A DNA stretch of 20,604 bases from Bacillota bacterium. GTDB taxonomy: Bacteria; Bacillota; UBA994. Within the stretch, counting starts at the first letter, position 1, and each line of letters starts with the position of its first letter. Both the position numbers and the translations under genes were made by a program. Below, in pieces: positions 6,749 to 14,650 of the stretch. Under the pieces are notes generated by a model. That model was not told the origin of the DNA and searched no databases. It saw only the letters and a program-made list of their open reading frames with translations. The stretch is taken from positions 1-20,604 of the forward strand of contig QLUC01000012.1 in NCBI GenBank assembly GCA_018725275.1, written 5' to 3'.

Positions 6749-8506
6749 TTAGCTCTGTTTGCGCCAAGGGAAGCGACCGCGGGTGGTATACGAGGTGTGC
6801 AGCAGGTGATGCGCTTTTTCGCCCCCTACGCTGCCCAGGTAATCCGCATACAATTTTTGCACGGCGGGGTTTTCATGGCTCTTGCGCAGCAACAACTCCT
6901 GATCGATGGCGTAGATACTCTTTAAGCGGGCCTCCTTGCCTAAAGATGCCTCGTTAGGCTTCATGCGGGGCTGGCCTCCTCCGCCAAGACATCCACCAGG
7001 GCAGGCCATAAACTCAATAAAGTTGTAACTGCTACCCTCTGCCTTCTGGCGAGCGAGGAACTTATCGGCATTAGCTAGGCCACTTACTACCGCCACCTTG
7101 ACCTGCCCGAGGTTCGGGACATCCACTACCGCTTCTTTGACTCCTTCCAGCCCACGCACCGCGGTTAAGTCCAGCTTGGCTAGGGGTTTTTCGGCAATCC
7201 ACTCGTAAGCGGTGCGCAGTGCGGCCTCCATGACCCCGCCACTGGCGCCAAAAATAACCCCGGCACCGGTAGATATGCCCAACGGCGCATCGAACTCGTC
7301 GGTTGGAAGCCTAGCTAGGTCAATCCCCGCCACCTTGAACATGCTCGCCAATTCGCGCGTGGTCAAGACAAAATCTACATCCTGTACCCCGGCATGGGTA
7401 AACTCAGGTCGGTTAGCTTCAAATTTTTTGGCGGTACAAGGCATAATGGCCACGGAAACAATTTGTTGCGGCGGCAAGTTGGCTATTTTTTCGGCATAGT
7501 AGCTCTTAATCAGTGCGCCCATCATCTGCATGGGCGACTTGCAGGATGACAAGTGTCCCATAAATTCCGGATAGAAATGTTCCACGAACTTAACCCAGCC
7601 CGGGCTACAGGAAGTCATGAGGGGCAAGGTCCCGTTTGTCTTTACCCTTTGGATAAGCTCATTCGCTTCCTCGAGAATGGTCAAGTCGGCGGCAAAGTCC
7701 GTATCAAAGACGGCGGTAAAACCGAGCATGCGCAGCCCCGTAACCATTTGACCGGTAGTGATAGCACCGCGGGGCAGACCAAATTCTTCGCCGATGGCGA
7801 CTCTTACTGCCGGCGCCACTTGCACTACCACGTGCATCTTGTTGCCGATAGCCCTAAATACTTGTTCCGTACTGTCGACCTCGGTGATGGCTGCGGTAGG
7901 ACAGACCGCCGCACACTGCCCGCAAAAGACACAAGTAGTATCACCAAGTTGACGATTGGCGTCGGGAGTGATAATCGAATGAAAGCCGCGCGCACTGACT
8001 GAAATGACCCCGACATTTTGCACTTCGTGGCAGACAGCCACGCAGCGGCGACACAGTATGCACTTGTTCGGGTCACGCACCAGAGATTTGTTGCTTAGGT
8101 CAAGGGGCAAATCAGTCTTTTCGCCGACATAACTCACCTTACTCACGCTTAAGTCATGCGACAATTTCTGCAGCTCACAAGAGGTATTGCGCCGACAAGT
8201 CAGACAGCTATCAGGGTGATTGGACAAAAGTAATTCAACATTGACGCGCCTGGCCTGCCGCACGAGGGGGGTGTTAGTGCGCACCACCATCCCGGGGGCG
8301 GCCTCGAGCACACAACTGGCCTGCAGTCCCCTATATCCTGCGACCTCGACCACACAGACGCGGCAAGCCCCGATCTCGTTAATTTTTTCCATGTAACAGA
8401 GAGTAGGGATAGCCACTCCAGCCTGTCTGGCTACCTGCAAAACGGTGCTGCCCTTTGGCGCATCGATAACCCTGTTGTCAATGGTGAGTTTGATCATTTC
8501 CTGCAT
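6749..8506 (-). CDS. hydA: [FeFe]-hydrogenase catalytic subunit HydA (group A, NADH-linked multimeric type)
   Basis: This is the catalytic subunit of a cytosolic HydABC-type hydrogenase that makes or oxidises H2, exchanging electrons with NADH and perhaps ferredoxin. Domains in order over 585 residues: plant-type [2Fe-2S] with C37, C48, C51 and C65; His/Cys-ligated [4Fe-4S] with H97, C101, C104 and C110; two [4Fe-4S] motifs (C149-C159 and C192-C202); then the H-cluster domain. The H-cluster motifs are TSCSPGW (298-304), MPCTAKK (355-361) and MACPGGCLGGGGQP with C502 and C506, followed by the small-subunit-like C-terminus ending in LLHTSYTTRGR. TSCSPGW in place of TSCCPxW is, as I recall, usual for this clostridial subclass. 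The ATG at 8506 has a GGAGGT site located around the hydB stop. Electron bifurcation is plausible from the subunit set but not provable from sequence. Confidence 0.96.
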   Translation of the reverse strand: MQEMIKLTIDNRVIDAPKGSTVLQVARQAGVAIPTLCYMEKINEIGACRVCVVEVAGYRGLQASCVLEAAPGMVVRTNTPLVRQARRVNVELLLSNHPDSCLTCRRNTSCELQKLSHDLSVSKVSYVGEKTDLPLDLSNKSLVRDPNKCILCRRCVAVCHEVQNVGVISVSARGFHSIITPDANRQLGDTTCVFCGQCAAVCPTAAITEVDSTEQVFRAIGNKMHVVVQVAPAVRVAIGEEFGLPRGAITTGQMVTGLRMLGFTAVFDTDFAADLTILEEANELIQRVKTNGTLPLMTSCSPGWVKFVEHFYPEFMGHLSSCKSPMQMMGALIKSYYAEKIANLPPQQIVSVAIMPCTAKKFEANRPEFTHAGVQDVDFVLTTRELASMFKVAGIDLARLPTDEFDAPLGISTGAGVIFGASGGVMEAALRTAYEWIAEKPLAKLDLTAVRGLEGVKEAVVDVPNLGQVKVAVVSGLANADKFLARQKAEGSSYNFIEFMACPGGCLGGGGQPRMKPNEASLGKEARLKSIYAIDQELLLRKSHENPAVQKLYADYLGSVGGEKAHHLLHTSYTTRGRFPWRKQS

Positions 8507-8519
8507 CTTTCTACCTCCA

Positions 8520-10313
8520 TCAAGCCCGTACTACAGCGCCAAAAGGACATTTTTCAAGGCAGGCATTGCACTTCACGCATTTCTTGCGCTCAATGCGGTA
8601 GACTTCTTTCGGCTTGCCAAAAATAGCCGCTGTGGGACATACTCTAGCACACAGACCACAGCCTCGGCACTTATTGGCGAGGATATTGTAGCTCATCAGC
8701 GCTTGGCACACCCCGGCCGGGCAACGCTTTTCGCGTATATGCGCCTCATACTCCGAGCGGAAATGCTTGATCATGGAGAGTACCGGATTTGGCGCGGACT
8801 GACCGAGGCCGCAAAGAGATGTTTCGCGAATGTTCTCTGCCAAGCCATAGAGAGCCTCCATGTCCCCCTCGCGCCCTTCGCCCTTGGTCATGCGGTCGAG
8901 TATCTCCAGCATCCGCTTGGTGCCGATGCGACAGGGAGTGCATTTGCCGCAACTCTCGTCCTGAGTAAAGTCAAGGAAGAACCTGGCCATGTCGACCATG
9001 CAAGCGTCCTCGTCCATGACGATAAGTCCCCCGGAACCCATCATGCTTCCCGCGGCAATCAAGGTTTCATAATCCATAGCAACGTCAAGCTCGGCCTTAG
9101 TCAAACACCCGCCGGAAGGGCCTCCGGTCTGAGCCGCCTTGAATTCCTTGCCATTGGGGATGCCCCCGCACACATCATACACCACCTGCCTGAGCGTCAT
9201 CCCCATGGGGACTTCCACCAAGCCGGTATTATTAATATTACCCGCAACGGCAAAAACCTTGGTGCCCTTGCTCGTTTCCGTGCCGATGCGTCCGTACCAA
9301 TCTGCGCCATAGAGGATTATGGGGCATATATTGGCAAAAGTCTCGACATTATTAATGAGAGTGGGCTTCCCCCATAAACCCTTCACCGCAGGGTACGGCG
9401 GGCGAGGACGCGGCTCGCCTCGCTTGCCCTCGATCGAGGCCAACAGGGCGGTCTCCTCACCGCAGACGAAAGCTCCGGCGCCGACACGAATTAAGATATC
9501 AAAAGAAAAATTAGTGCTAAAAATGTTTTTGCCGAGAAAACCATAATTTCTCGCCTGATCTAAGGCCAGTTGCAGACGCTTGACCGCCAGAGGATACTCG
9601 GCCCGCACATAGACATAACCCTGATTTGCACCGACCGCGAACCCGGCGATGGTCATGGCCTCAATGATAGCATGCGGGTCACCTTCAAGAATACTGCGGT
9701 CCATGAATGCCCCTGGGTCACCCTCATCGGCGTTACAGACTACGTACTTTTGGTCGCTCATGGCCCGGAAAGTGAACCCCCATTTTTTGCCAGTAGGAAA
9801 GCCCGCCCCGCCCCGCCCTCGCAAACCCGAAGCAGTTACGGTAGCAACCACTTCCTCTGGCGACATGGTGGTGAGCACGCGAGCGAGTGCTTCGTAGCCA
9901 TCGCGGGCAATATACTCCTCAATTACCTCAGGGTTAATAACGCCCGTGTTACGCAAGGCAATGCGCAATTGCCTGTTAAAAAATTCCATTTCGCCATAGG
10001 TCTGCACCAACTGGCTGGTGAGGGGGTTGCGATAAAGCAGGCGCTGGATCGTCCTGCCCTTTAAGAGGTGTTCGCGGGCGATTTCGCGCGCATCGTCTGT
10101 CGTGACATTGCGATAGAACACGCCTTCAGGGTACACCACAATGACCGGACCGAGGTCACAAGTACCAATGCACCCTGTCTCGATCACCTTTATTTCTCTA
10201 TCTAATCCTAACTTGGCGTTCTCATCTACTAAAGCCTCCATAGTGTTCAAACAACCGGAGGAGACACAGCCTGCCCCAGCACAGACTAACACATGCGACC
10301 TATAAAAGTTCAC
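8520..10313 (-). CDS. hydB: HydB, NuoF-like NADH/FMN subunit of the hydrogenase
   Basis: This flavin subunit passes electrons between NAD(H) and HydA. Over 597 residues it has an N-terminal thioredoxin-like [2Fe-2S] domain (C11, C16/C21, C48, C52). Next comes the NuoF core with GRGGAGFPTG (166-175) for FMN/NADH binding, NADEGDPGAF (about 194-203) and CGEETAL (284-290). An N3-type [4Fe-4S] site follows with C455, C458, C461 and C501, then a C-terminal tandem ferredoxin domain (C549-C559 and C579-C589). This architecture is that of HydB in electron-bifurcating trimers and of HndC. The start is GTG at 10313 with a strong TAGGAGGA site. It sits between the HndB-like ferredoxin gene (11 bases upstream) and hydA (13 bases downstream). 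NADH rather than NADPH as partner is inferred from the family. Confidence 0.95.
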   Translation of the reverse strand: MNFYRSHVLVCAGAGCVSSGCLNTMEALVDENAKLGLDREIKVIETGCIGTCDLGPVIVVYPEGVFYRNVTTDDAREIAREHLLKGRTIQRLLYRNPLTSQLVQTYGEMEFFNRQLRIALRNTGVINPEVIEEYIARDGYEALARVLTTMSPEEVVATVTASGLRGRGGAGFPTGKKWGFTFRAMSDQKYVVCNADEGDPGAFMDRSILEGDPHAIIEAMTIAGFAVGANQGYVYVRAEYPLAVKRLQLALDQARNYGFLGKNIFSTNFSFDILIRVGAGAFVCGEETALLASIEGKRGEPRPRPPYPAVKGLWGKPTLINNVETFANICPIILYGADWYGRIGTETSKGTKVFAVAGNINNTGLVEVPMGMTLRQVVYDVCGGIPNGKEFKAAQTGGPSGGCLTKAELDVAMDYETLIAAGSMMGSGGLIVMDEDACMVDMARFFLDFTQDESCGKCTPCRIGTKRMLEILDRMTKGEGREGDMEALYGLAENIRETSLCGLGQSAPNPVLSMIKHFRSEYEAHIREKRCPAGVCQALMSYNILANKCRGCGLCARVCPTAAIFGKPKEVYRIERKKCVKCNACLEKCPFGAVVRA

Positions 10314-10324
10314 CCTTATTCCTC

Positions 10325-10681
10325 CTAGTTGCGGATGACCCAGTCTTCAATTGCCACGCCGCCTTGTACATGCTGCCTGAGGATGCGCCTTGCTCTTTCC
10401 GGTGTCACTCGGGCATAGAGGGTTCGACCATCGGGGGCGTTCACCTCTACTATGGGTTCGCGTTCACAAAGTCCAAGGCAACCTGTCTGCGTCACGACCA
10501 CCGACAGAAGCCCTTGCTCGGCAATCTCTTGCACCAGGGCCCCTAGAGTCTCGCGTGCCCCAGCGGCAATGCCACAAGTGCCCATACCCACAACGACCCT
10601 CACCTCAGCCTCGCCTTCCCGAAGCTTCGTCATTTGACGGACTTCCTCCCGCAACTTGCGCAAATCTTCTACTGTTTTCAT
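10325..10681 (-). CDS. Thioredoxin-like [2Fe-2S] ferredoxin-type protein (HndB-like)
   Basis: This 118-residue protein resembles the small HndB-type subunit found in NAD(P)-linked [FeFe]-hydrogenase operons. A charged helical N-terminus (about 1-25) is followed by VVVGMGTCGIAAGA with Cys36, then TQTGCLGLCEREP with Cys68 and Cys72. Only three cysteines are present, which I recall as typical of this subgroup, so a classic four-Cys [2Fe-2S] site is not complete within this chain. It may help assemble the hydrogenase, carry a partial cluster or bind a partner. The ATG at 10681 gives an ATGA overlap with the upstream HATPase gene and has a GGGGGAG ribosome binding site; an upstream ATG at 10732 would overlap that gene much further. 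The family call is good; the role is uncertain. Confidence 0.88.
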   Translation of the reverse strand: MKTVEDLRKLREEVRQMTKLREGEAEVRVVVGMGTCGIAAGARETLGALVQEIAEQGLLSVVVTQTGCLGLCEREPIVEVNAPDGRTLYARVTPERARRILRQHVQGGVAIEDWVIRN

Positions 10682-11223
10682 TGCTCTCCCCCTAGCAGCC
10701 TCTCTTGCAGAGCGATATATTCCTTTAGCCACAGAATAATTTTTGGGTGCTGCATGGTTCCCTCACAAATTTCACGCAGTTCGCGGCTGTCAAAGACAAA
10801 GGCGCGGTCATCTACCTCGTGGCGATAAACTACCTCCACTTCGAAATTCACCGCCAGGATGGCGGCCAAAGTGTCGGCCATGCTGCCTAGAGGGGCCCGG
10901 TCAATATGATCGTGGGCGAACTCAACCCGCACCGTCGTCCCCCTGCCCACAGTCGACACAATGGTCAGGCCGCCGGCACAGAGCTCGGCCGCAGCCTGAA
11001 GCAATGGCAAACCCAAGCCCACGCGCCGCGTGGTGCGAGTGGTAAAAAAAGGGTCAGTAACCGACTGCAACATCTCCGGCTCCATCCCTCTGCCGTCATC
11101 GGCGACAGTGATGGTCAAACGGTTGGCAGCCCTATCCTCAATAATAGTAATGGCAATTTCCGACGCCCCGGCCGCAATGCAGTTCTGCGCCAAATCGAGG
11201 ATGTGCAGTGCTAGTTCTTCCAT
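10678..11223 (-). CDS. HATPase-domain protein of the hydrogenase operon
   Basis: This 181-residue protein has a GHKL/HATPase fold at its N-terminus: N-box LDLAQNCIAAGA (Asn14), G1 box ADDGRGM (41-47), PFFTTRTTRR and GLGLPLLQ (69-76). Residues from about 110 form a second part of unknown type with acidic and aromatic residues. There is no dimerisation/phosphoacceptor His domain, so it is not a complete sensor kinase by itself. It may be a Ser/Thr kinase or ATP-dependent regulator of the hydrogenase. The gene is inserted between hydC and the HndB-like gene, one base after the hydC stop, so it is made with the enzyme subunits. The ATG at 11223 was chosen because it abuts the hydC stop and starts the recognised domain; a longer in-frame start at 11313 lies inside hydC. 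This order is familiar from other Clostridia, but the function is not established. Confidence 0.85.
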   Translation of the reverse strand: MEELALHILDLAQNCIAAGASEIAITIIEDRAANRLTITVADDGRGMEPEMLQSVTDPFFTTRTTRRVGLGLPLLQAAAELCAGGLTIVSTVGRGTTVRVEFAHDHIDRAPLGSMADTLAAILAVNFEVEVVYRHEVDDRAFVFDSRELREICEGTMQHPKIILWLKEYIALQERLLGGEQ

Positions 11224-11224
11224 C

Positions 11225-11719
11225 TTAGTACTTTGCCAAGACCTCCTTGACCTTATCGACCTGCAACCTGCCGTAGACGTCCTCATTAATGGTGATGACA
11301 GGGGCAAGGCCACAAGCGCCGATACAGCGGGTCACCTCAAGGGTGAACTTGCCGTCACCCGTGGTGTCATTAACTTTAACCCCAAGCTGCTTTTCAATCT
11401 CGGCTAAAACCTGGGCCGCGCCGCGCACATAACAGGCGGTACCTAGACAGACCCCAATCTTATACTGACCACGCGGCTTGAGCGAAAACAGCGAGTAGAA
11501 CGTAGCTACGCCGTAGACCTCGCTGATGGGCACACCAAGAGCCTCGGCCACTTTTTCTTGCACCTCTTCTGAAACATAGCCAAAGACGTCTTGCGCGGCG
11601 TGGAGAACTTGAATTAACGCCCCCGCGTCTCCTTTGTAGGCGGCGAGGATTTCCTCTAACTGCTCCCAGCGCGGGTCGAGCTCACCTTGGCTCGCGCACT
11701 GGCACTTGGAACCTGGCAT
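11225..11719 (-). CDS. hydC: HydC, NuoE-like [2Fe-2S] subunit of the hydrogenase
   Basis: HydC is the thioredoxin-fold [2Fe-2S] subunit that works with HydB in NADH oxidation or reduction. The 164-residue protein has an N-terminal helical domain with LIQVLHAAQDVFGYV and ATFYSLFSL, as in NuoE, then the four ligands C91 and C96 (GVCLGTACYVRGA) and C132 and C136 (RCIGACGLAP). Length is standard. The ATG at 11719 is preceded by GAGGAGGGAA. It is the first enzyme-subunit gene of the hydrogenase block and follows the PHP gene by 34 bases, so the regulatory cassette and the enzyme genes are probably on one transcript. Confidence 0.95.
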   Translation of the reverse strand: MPGSKCQCASQGELDPRWEQLEEILAAYKGDAGALIQVLHAAQDVFGYVSEEVQEKVAEALGVPISEVYGVATFYSLFSLKPRGQYKIGVCLGTACYVRGAAQVLAEIEKQLGVKVNDTTGDGKFTLEVTRCIGACGLAPVITINEDVYGRLQVDKVKEVLAKY

Positions 11720-11753
11720 CTTGTTCCCTCCTCAACATTCCTTGTGAGACATA

Positions 11754-12461
11754 TCACTCATAAGGATACTTCTCCTTGAGGGCTTTGACAACACCTTCTG
11801 GAGAGCATTTTTCGATTTCTAACTCCCAAGGGACGCTCGCGGCTAGAGCCGATAAATTATGGGCATCAGAATTCGTAACATAGGGGTAACTTCTGGTGGA
11901 TGCCGGCTGCTTACGTCCCTTAGAGACCTCAATAAGCCTGATGGGCAAATGCTCCGGTATGAAACCAAGCTGAGTCGTCAGGCCATAAGTCCTATCCACA
12001 TGGGCGGGGATGACCATGCCGCCTAGGTCGAGTACTACCCGGCAGAGTTCATCGACACCAAAAGTCGTTGGCGAAAGCAACAGCTGCTCTTCCCAACCAA
12101 TAATGCGGCTCCCGGCATCAAAAAAATACTGCTGTCCAAACAGGTCGCTGTCACCCTGCCTAGCAGGCAGCCGAGCGTACACATCCGCACCAAAACTCTC
12201 AGCTATTGCCATATTGCCAAAAAGACAGAGCATGTGAACATCTTCTTTCGTCCACACCTCAAGTCCCGGCAGCACGATGAGCTTCTGACCCGCGGCCTCT
12301 GCCACCGCCCGCGCATTGCGACAGCTGTTGTGGTCGGTTATGGCAATGACGCTGGCGCCAACCAGGGTGGCCATGTTGACAATGTTGGTCGGGGTCATCT
12401 CGCGATTGGCGCAAGGCGAGAGCGCGGTGTGAATGTGTAAGTCACAACGCACCTTAATCAC
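11754..12461 (-). CDS. PHP-domain metal-dependent phosphoesterase
   Basis: This is a cytosolic PHP (polymerase and histidinol phosphatase) domain protein of 235 residues. The metal-ligand set looks complete: DLHIHT with H9 and H11, TDHN with D43 and H44, GLE68, H76 in EDVHMLC, PAHVDR with H154, and NSDAHN with D199 and H201. Such proteins hydrolyse phosphate esters or small nucleotides; the substrate of the hydrogenase-linked version is not known. Its place directly after the DRTGG gene and before hydC suggests a phosphatase or signal-clearing role in the redox-control cassette (inference). The GTG at 12461 was chosen because GGGGGTG lies five bases upstream and the protein then starts at the conserved core; it overlaps the DRTGG stop by eight bases. 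An ATG at 12509 would add 16 residues inside the upstream gene. Confidence 0.9.
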   Translation of the reverse strand: MIKVRCDLHIHTALSPCANREMTPTNIVNMATLVGASVIAITDHNSCRNARAVAEAAGQKLIVLPGLEVWTKEDVHMLCLFGNMAIAESFGADVYARLPARQGDSDLFGQQYFFDAGSRIIGWEEQLLLSPTTFGVDELCRVVLDLGGMVIPAHVDRTYGLTTQLGFIPEHLPIRLIEVSKGRKQPASTRSYPYVTNSDAHNLSALAASVPWELEIEKCSPEGVVKALKEKYPYE

Positions 12462-12801
12462 GTCTGCACCCCCGAAGACCAAGGGCATATAATTGGCCCG
12501 CGAGCTCAAACGCCATGCGGTCGCTTTGCACGAGAACGAGGTTCTCAGCCCGCGCCTTTTCGATCAGTGCTGCGGGAATGGGGCAATTGACGAGGACCAC
12601 CGCCCCAAGACCTAATAGTGATGCCACGGCAATAACATTCTGGTGAGCCTGCCTAGTCACCCAGAGGCAGTCAGGCGCGGCATGAGCCAGGACATCGCTC
12701 AGCATATCGGAAATATACCCTCCGGAAATTGGGCGATCGAGAAGGTCATCCCCCGTTAAGACTTCAAGTTGTAGTGCTTCGACAATGCTGCGAAGATTCA
12801 T
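12454..12801 (-). CDS. Stand-alone DRTGG-domain protein
   Basis: This 115-residue protein corresponds to a single DRTGG domain, a regulatory fold also found joined to CBS domains and to phosphotransacetylase-like proteins. Recognisable features are the opening LRSIVEALQLEVLTG, the core ISGGYISDMLSDVLAHA (about 25-41) and the LWVTRQAHQNVIAVA stretch. It has no catalytic motif and is probably a ligand-sensing or adaptor protein. It is joined to its neighbours by overlaps: ATGA with the H-cluster protein gene upstream and an eight-base overlap with the PHP gene downstream. That is strong evidence that these three are made together. Homologues of this cassette occur near [FeFe]-hydrogenase operons in Clostridia; the ligand is unknown. 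Confidence 0.85.
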   Translation of the reverse strand: MNLRSIVEALQLEVLTGDDLLDRPISGGYISDMLSDVLAHAAPDCLWVTRQAHQNVIAVASLLGLGAVVLVNCPIPAALIEKARAENLVLVQSDRMAFELAGQLYALGLRGCRRD

Positions 12802-14120
12802 TTTTCTCCCTCCCCATCTATGCGTTTCCTGCCCATGGCATTAGGCAGAAGAACCGTCAGACTTATTAACTCCTGTGCCAGTTCATTGACTTGCTCTCGT
12901 AGCACAAAATCACAGTCAGTAAGCACCGCCGTATCGCGCACGATGTCCTCAGCTAAGGCGCGACAGTGCGGCGCACCACAGGAGCCACAATCGAGCATTG
13001 GCAGGCGCTCGACAATTTTTTCAAGCTCGCCGAGTTTCTTAATCGCAACCTCCATGTCTTCATCTAGCTGAATGAAGGGGCGAGGGCTCAGGTCTTGCTT
13101 GAGCACGAGCGCTTCCTCCGGCAGCGTGATCTCCGGCGGGGAATATAGAGGCAAAGCCCGCGCCACTTGGGCCACGCGCACTCGCGCCACAAACGGGTTC
13201 TCGACCACCAAGGCCCCGCCCACACAGCCCCCGACGCAGGCCTGCCCCTCAATGTACCTAACCCCGCGCAACCTCCCCATTTCGACTTCTTCAAGGACGG
13301 TGATGACATGCTCAATGCCATCTACCGCCAAGTAATCGTCAATGGCCACGCCCTCGCCTTCGCCGCCACTGCGGGCCCATACCAGACCCCGCGCGCTCCC
13401 GACCACAGGCTCTTCTTCCTTGACAGAGGCCAGCAGTCGGTAAGCATCGGCGTAGACTTCGGAGAATGAAAAGCCCCCGTTGAGTTGCGATTTGCCCACA
13501 CCCACTGGCTGATGCACGGCCGTGATCTTGGCGGGGCAGGGCGTTATAAAAAACACCCCGATGTCCTCGTCACCGCAACCTGTTTCCCCACGCACCTCTG
13601 CTCGCGCTAGGTATGCCGCCACCTCCATCGGAGCTTCGATGGTCACCAAGTGGCGCGTGAGGTCGGGGAAACGCACCTGAATGAGCCGCACAACCGCGGG
13701 GCAACTCGTACTGATGCGCGGAAAAGGCCCAGCCGTGGTGGCAAGGTGCTTGGCTATGGCGGAAGCCACTAGTTCTGCCGCCAGAAAAAGTCCGCGCACA
13801 TAAGTAAACCCCATAAGTTTGACGGCCGCCAGCACCTTGCCCGGGCTCGGATTGGAGCGAAATTGCGCAAAAAACGACGGCGCGAGTAGCCCCACCGTGT
13901 ACTTAAAGTCCTTTAAAGCAGCGCGGCTGTCTGTCAGGACAGATTTAGCCCGATTAGGGCAAGCCCGAATACACTGCCCGCAATCCACACAGCGGGCAGC
14001 CTCAATGCGTGCCTTGCCTTGGCGAACCCTGATCGCTTCGGTCGGACAGCGCTTGATGCAATTAGTGCAGCCGCGACATTTTTCCTCATCCAACTGAACG
14101 GAATGAAAATAGCTAGCCAC
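12798..14120 (-). CDS. Group-D/C-like [FeFe]-hydrogenase homologue, putative H2/redox sensor
   Basis: This 440-residue cytosolic Fe-S protein has two N-terminal [4Fe-4S] motifs (C15/18/21/25 and C44/47/50/54). An [FeFe]-hydrogenase C-terminal domain follows, then an RnfB-like Fe-S domain (C378, C381, C386, C403) and a short helical tail. The four H-cluster ligands are kept: C140 in STSCPAVV, C195 in TPCPAKIT, and C295 and C299 in ACVGGCVGG. The proton-relay Cys of catalytic enzymes is Ser139, the motif Trp is Val, the Met before Pro-Cys is Thr, and the conserved Glu after the second motif is Ala. This fits a sensory or slow enzyme rather than an H2 producer. No PAS domain is present, unlike HydS of group C, so group D fits better. 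The GTG at 14120 follows the kinase stop directly with a GAGGT site. Neighbouring kinase, DRTGG and PHP genes support a signalling role. Confidence 0.85.
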   Translation of the reverse strand: MASYFHSVQLDEEKCRGCTNCIKRCPTEAIRVRQGKARIEAARCVDCGQCIRACPNRAKSVLTDSRAALKDFKYTVGLLAPSFFAQFRSNPSPGKVLAAVKLMGFTYVRGLFLAAELVASAIAKHLATTAGPFPRISTSCPAVVRLIQVRFPDLTRHLVTIEAPMEVAAYLARAEVRGETGCGDEDIGVFFITPCPAKITAVHQPVGVGKSQLNGGFSFSEVYADAYRLLASVKEEEPVVGSARGLVWARSGGEGEGVAIDDYLAVDGIEHVITVLEEVEMGRLRGVRYIEGQACVGGCVGGALVVENPFVARVRVAQVARALPLYSPPEITLPEEALVLKQDLSPRPFIQLDEDMEVAIKKLGELEKIVERLPMLDCGSCGAPHCRALAEDIVRDTAVLTDCDFVLREQVNELAQELISLTVLLPNAMGRKRIDGEGEK

Positions 14121-14564
14121 TTATACCTCGCTGCTTGGCCCGGCAAAAGTCATATACAGGGCGGTGCCTTCTCCTACTACGGTGGTTATCTTCAGCGCGT
14201 CGGCGTTGCGGCGTATATTTGGCAAGCCCATGCCCGCGCCAAAGCCTAAAGCCCGCACGTGGTCGGGGGCGGTGGAATACCCTTCTTTCATCGCTAGCTC
14301 CACATTGGGGATGCCCGGGCCTTGATCTTCTACCCAAACCTCTACCAAGGCCGAGGACACTCGTGCCTTGATAACTCCCCGGTAGGCGTGAATGACAACA
14401 TTTAGTTCCGCCTCATAGGTGGCCAGGGCGATGCGCCTCACTAAAGCCGGGGGGAGGCCCACTTGTTGCAGTACCCTTTTCAGTCTGGCTGCGCCCTCGC
14501 CGGCAATGCTGAAGTCAGCACCCTCGACCGTGTAAGACACTTCAAACGTTGCTTGCTCTCCCAC
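14121..14564 (-). CDS. SpoIIAB/RsbW-like ATP-binding Ser/Thr kinase (anti-sigma-factor type)
   Basis: This 147-residue HATPase protein resembles anti-sigma regulatory kinases. Visible boxes are the N-box ATYEAELNVVIHAYRG (about 48-63, Asn55), the G1 box VEDQGPGI (78-85) and the G2 region LGFGAGMGLPNIRRNAD. These proteins bind ATP and phosphorylate a partner on Ser/Thr, or hold a partner in an ATP-dependent way. No sigma factor or anti-sigma antagonist lies in the window, so its partner may be the adjacent H-cluster or DRTGG protein (inference). The GTG at 14564 has GGGGGTG four bases upstream and begins near the usual N-terminus; an ATG at 14606 would add 14 residues but has no ribosome binding site. 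It is the first gene after an 86-base gap following folC, so an internal promoter may sit there. Confidence 0.87.
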   Translation of the reverse strand: MGEQATFEVSYTVEGADFSIAGEGAARLKRVLQQVGLPPALVRRIALATYEAELNVVIHAYRGVIKARVSSALVEVWVEDQGPGIPNVELAMKEGYSTAPDHVRALGFGAGMGLPNIRRNADALKITTVVGEGTALYMTFAGPSSEV

Positions 14565-14650
14565 TGTACACCCCCAGAAGAATTTGACCGATTCTGTTAA
14601 AACCATTTCGCCACAAACAATACTCTCTCCTGCTAAGGTCCGCTAGCTAC

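Noticed and set aside
8445..9377. Long plus-strand open frame of 310 codons opposite hydB and the start of hydA
   Set aside because: It is antisense to clearly recognised genes, has no recognisable protein features, and is explained by the codon bias of the high-GC minus-strand genes.
14591..14620. Possible promoter before the kinase gene: TTGTTT, 18 bases, CAGAAT
   Set aside because: Only 3/6 and 4/6 matches to consensus. It was also examined as a Rex-type operator, but the TTGTT and TTAACA halves are not correctly spaced.
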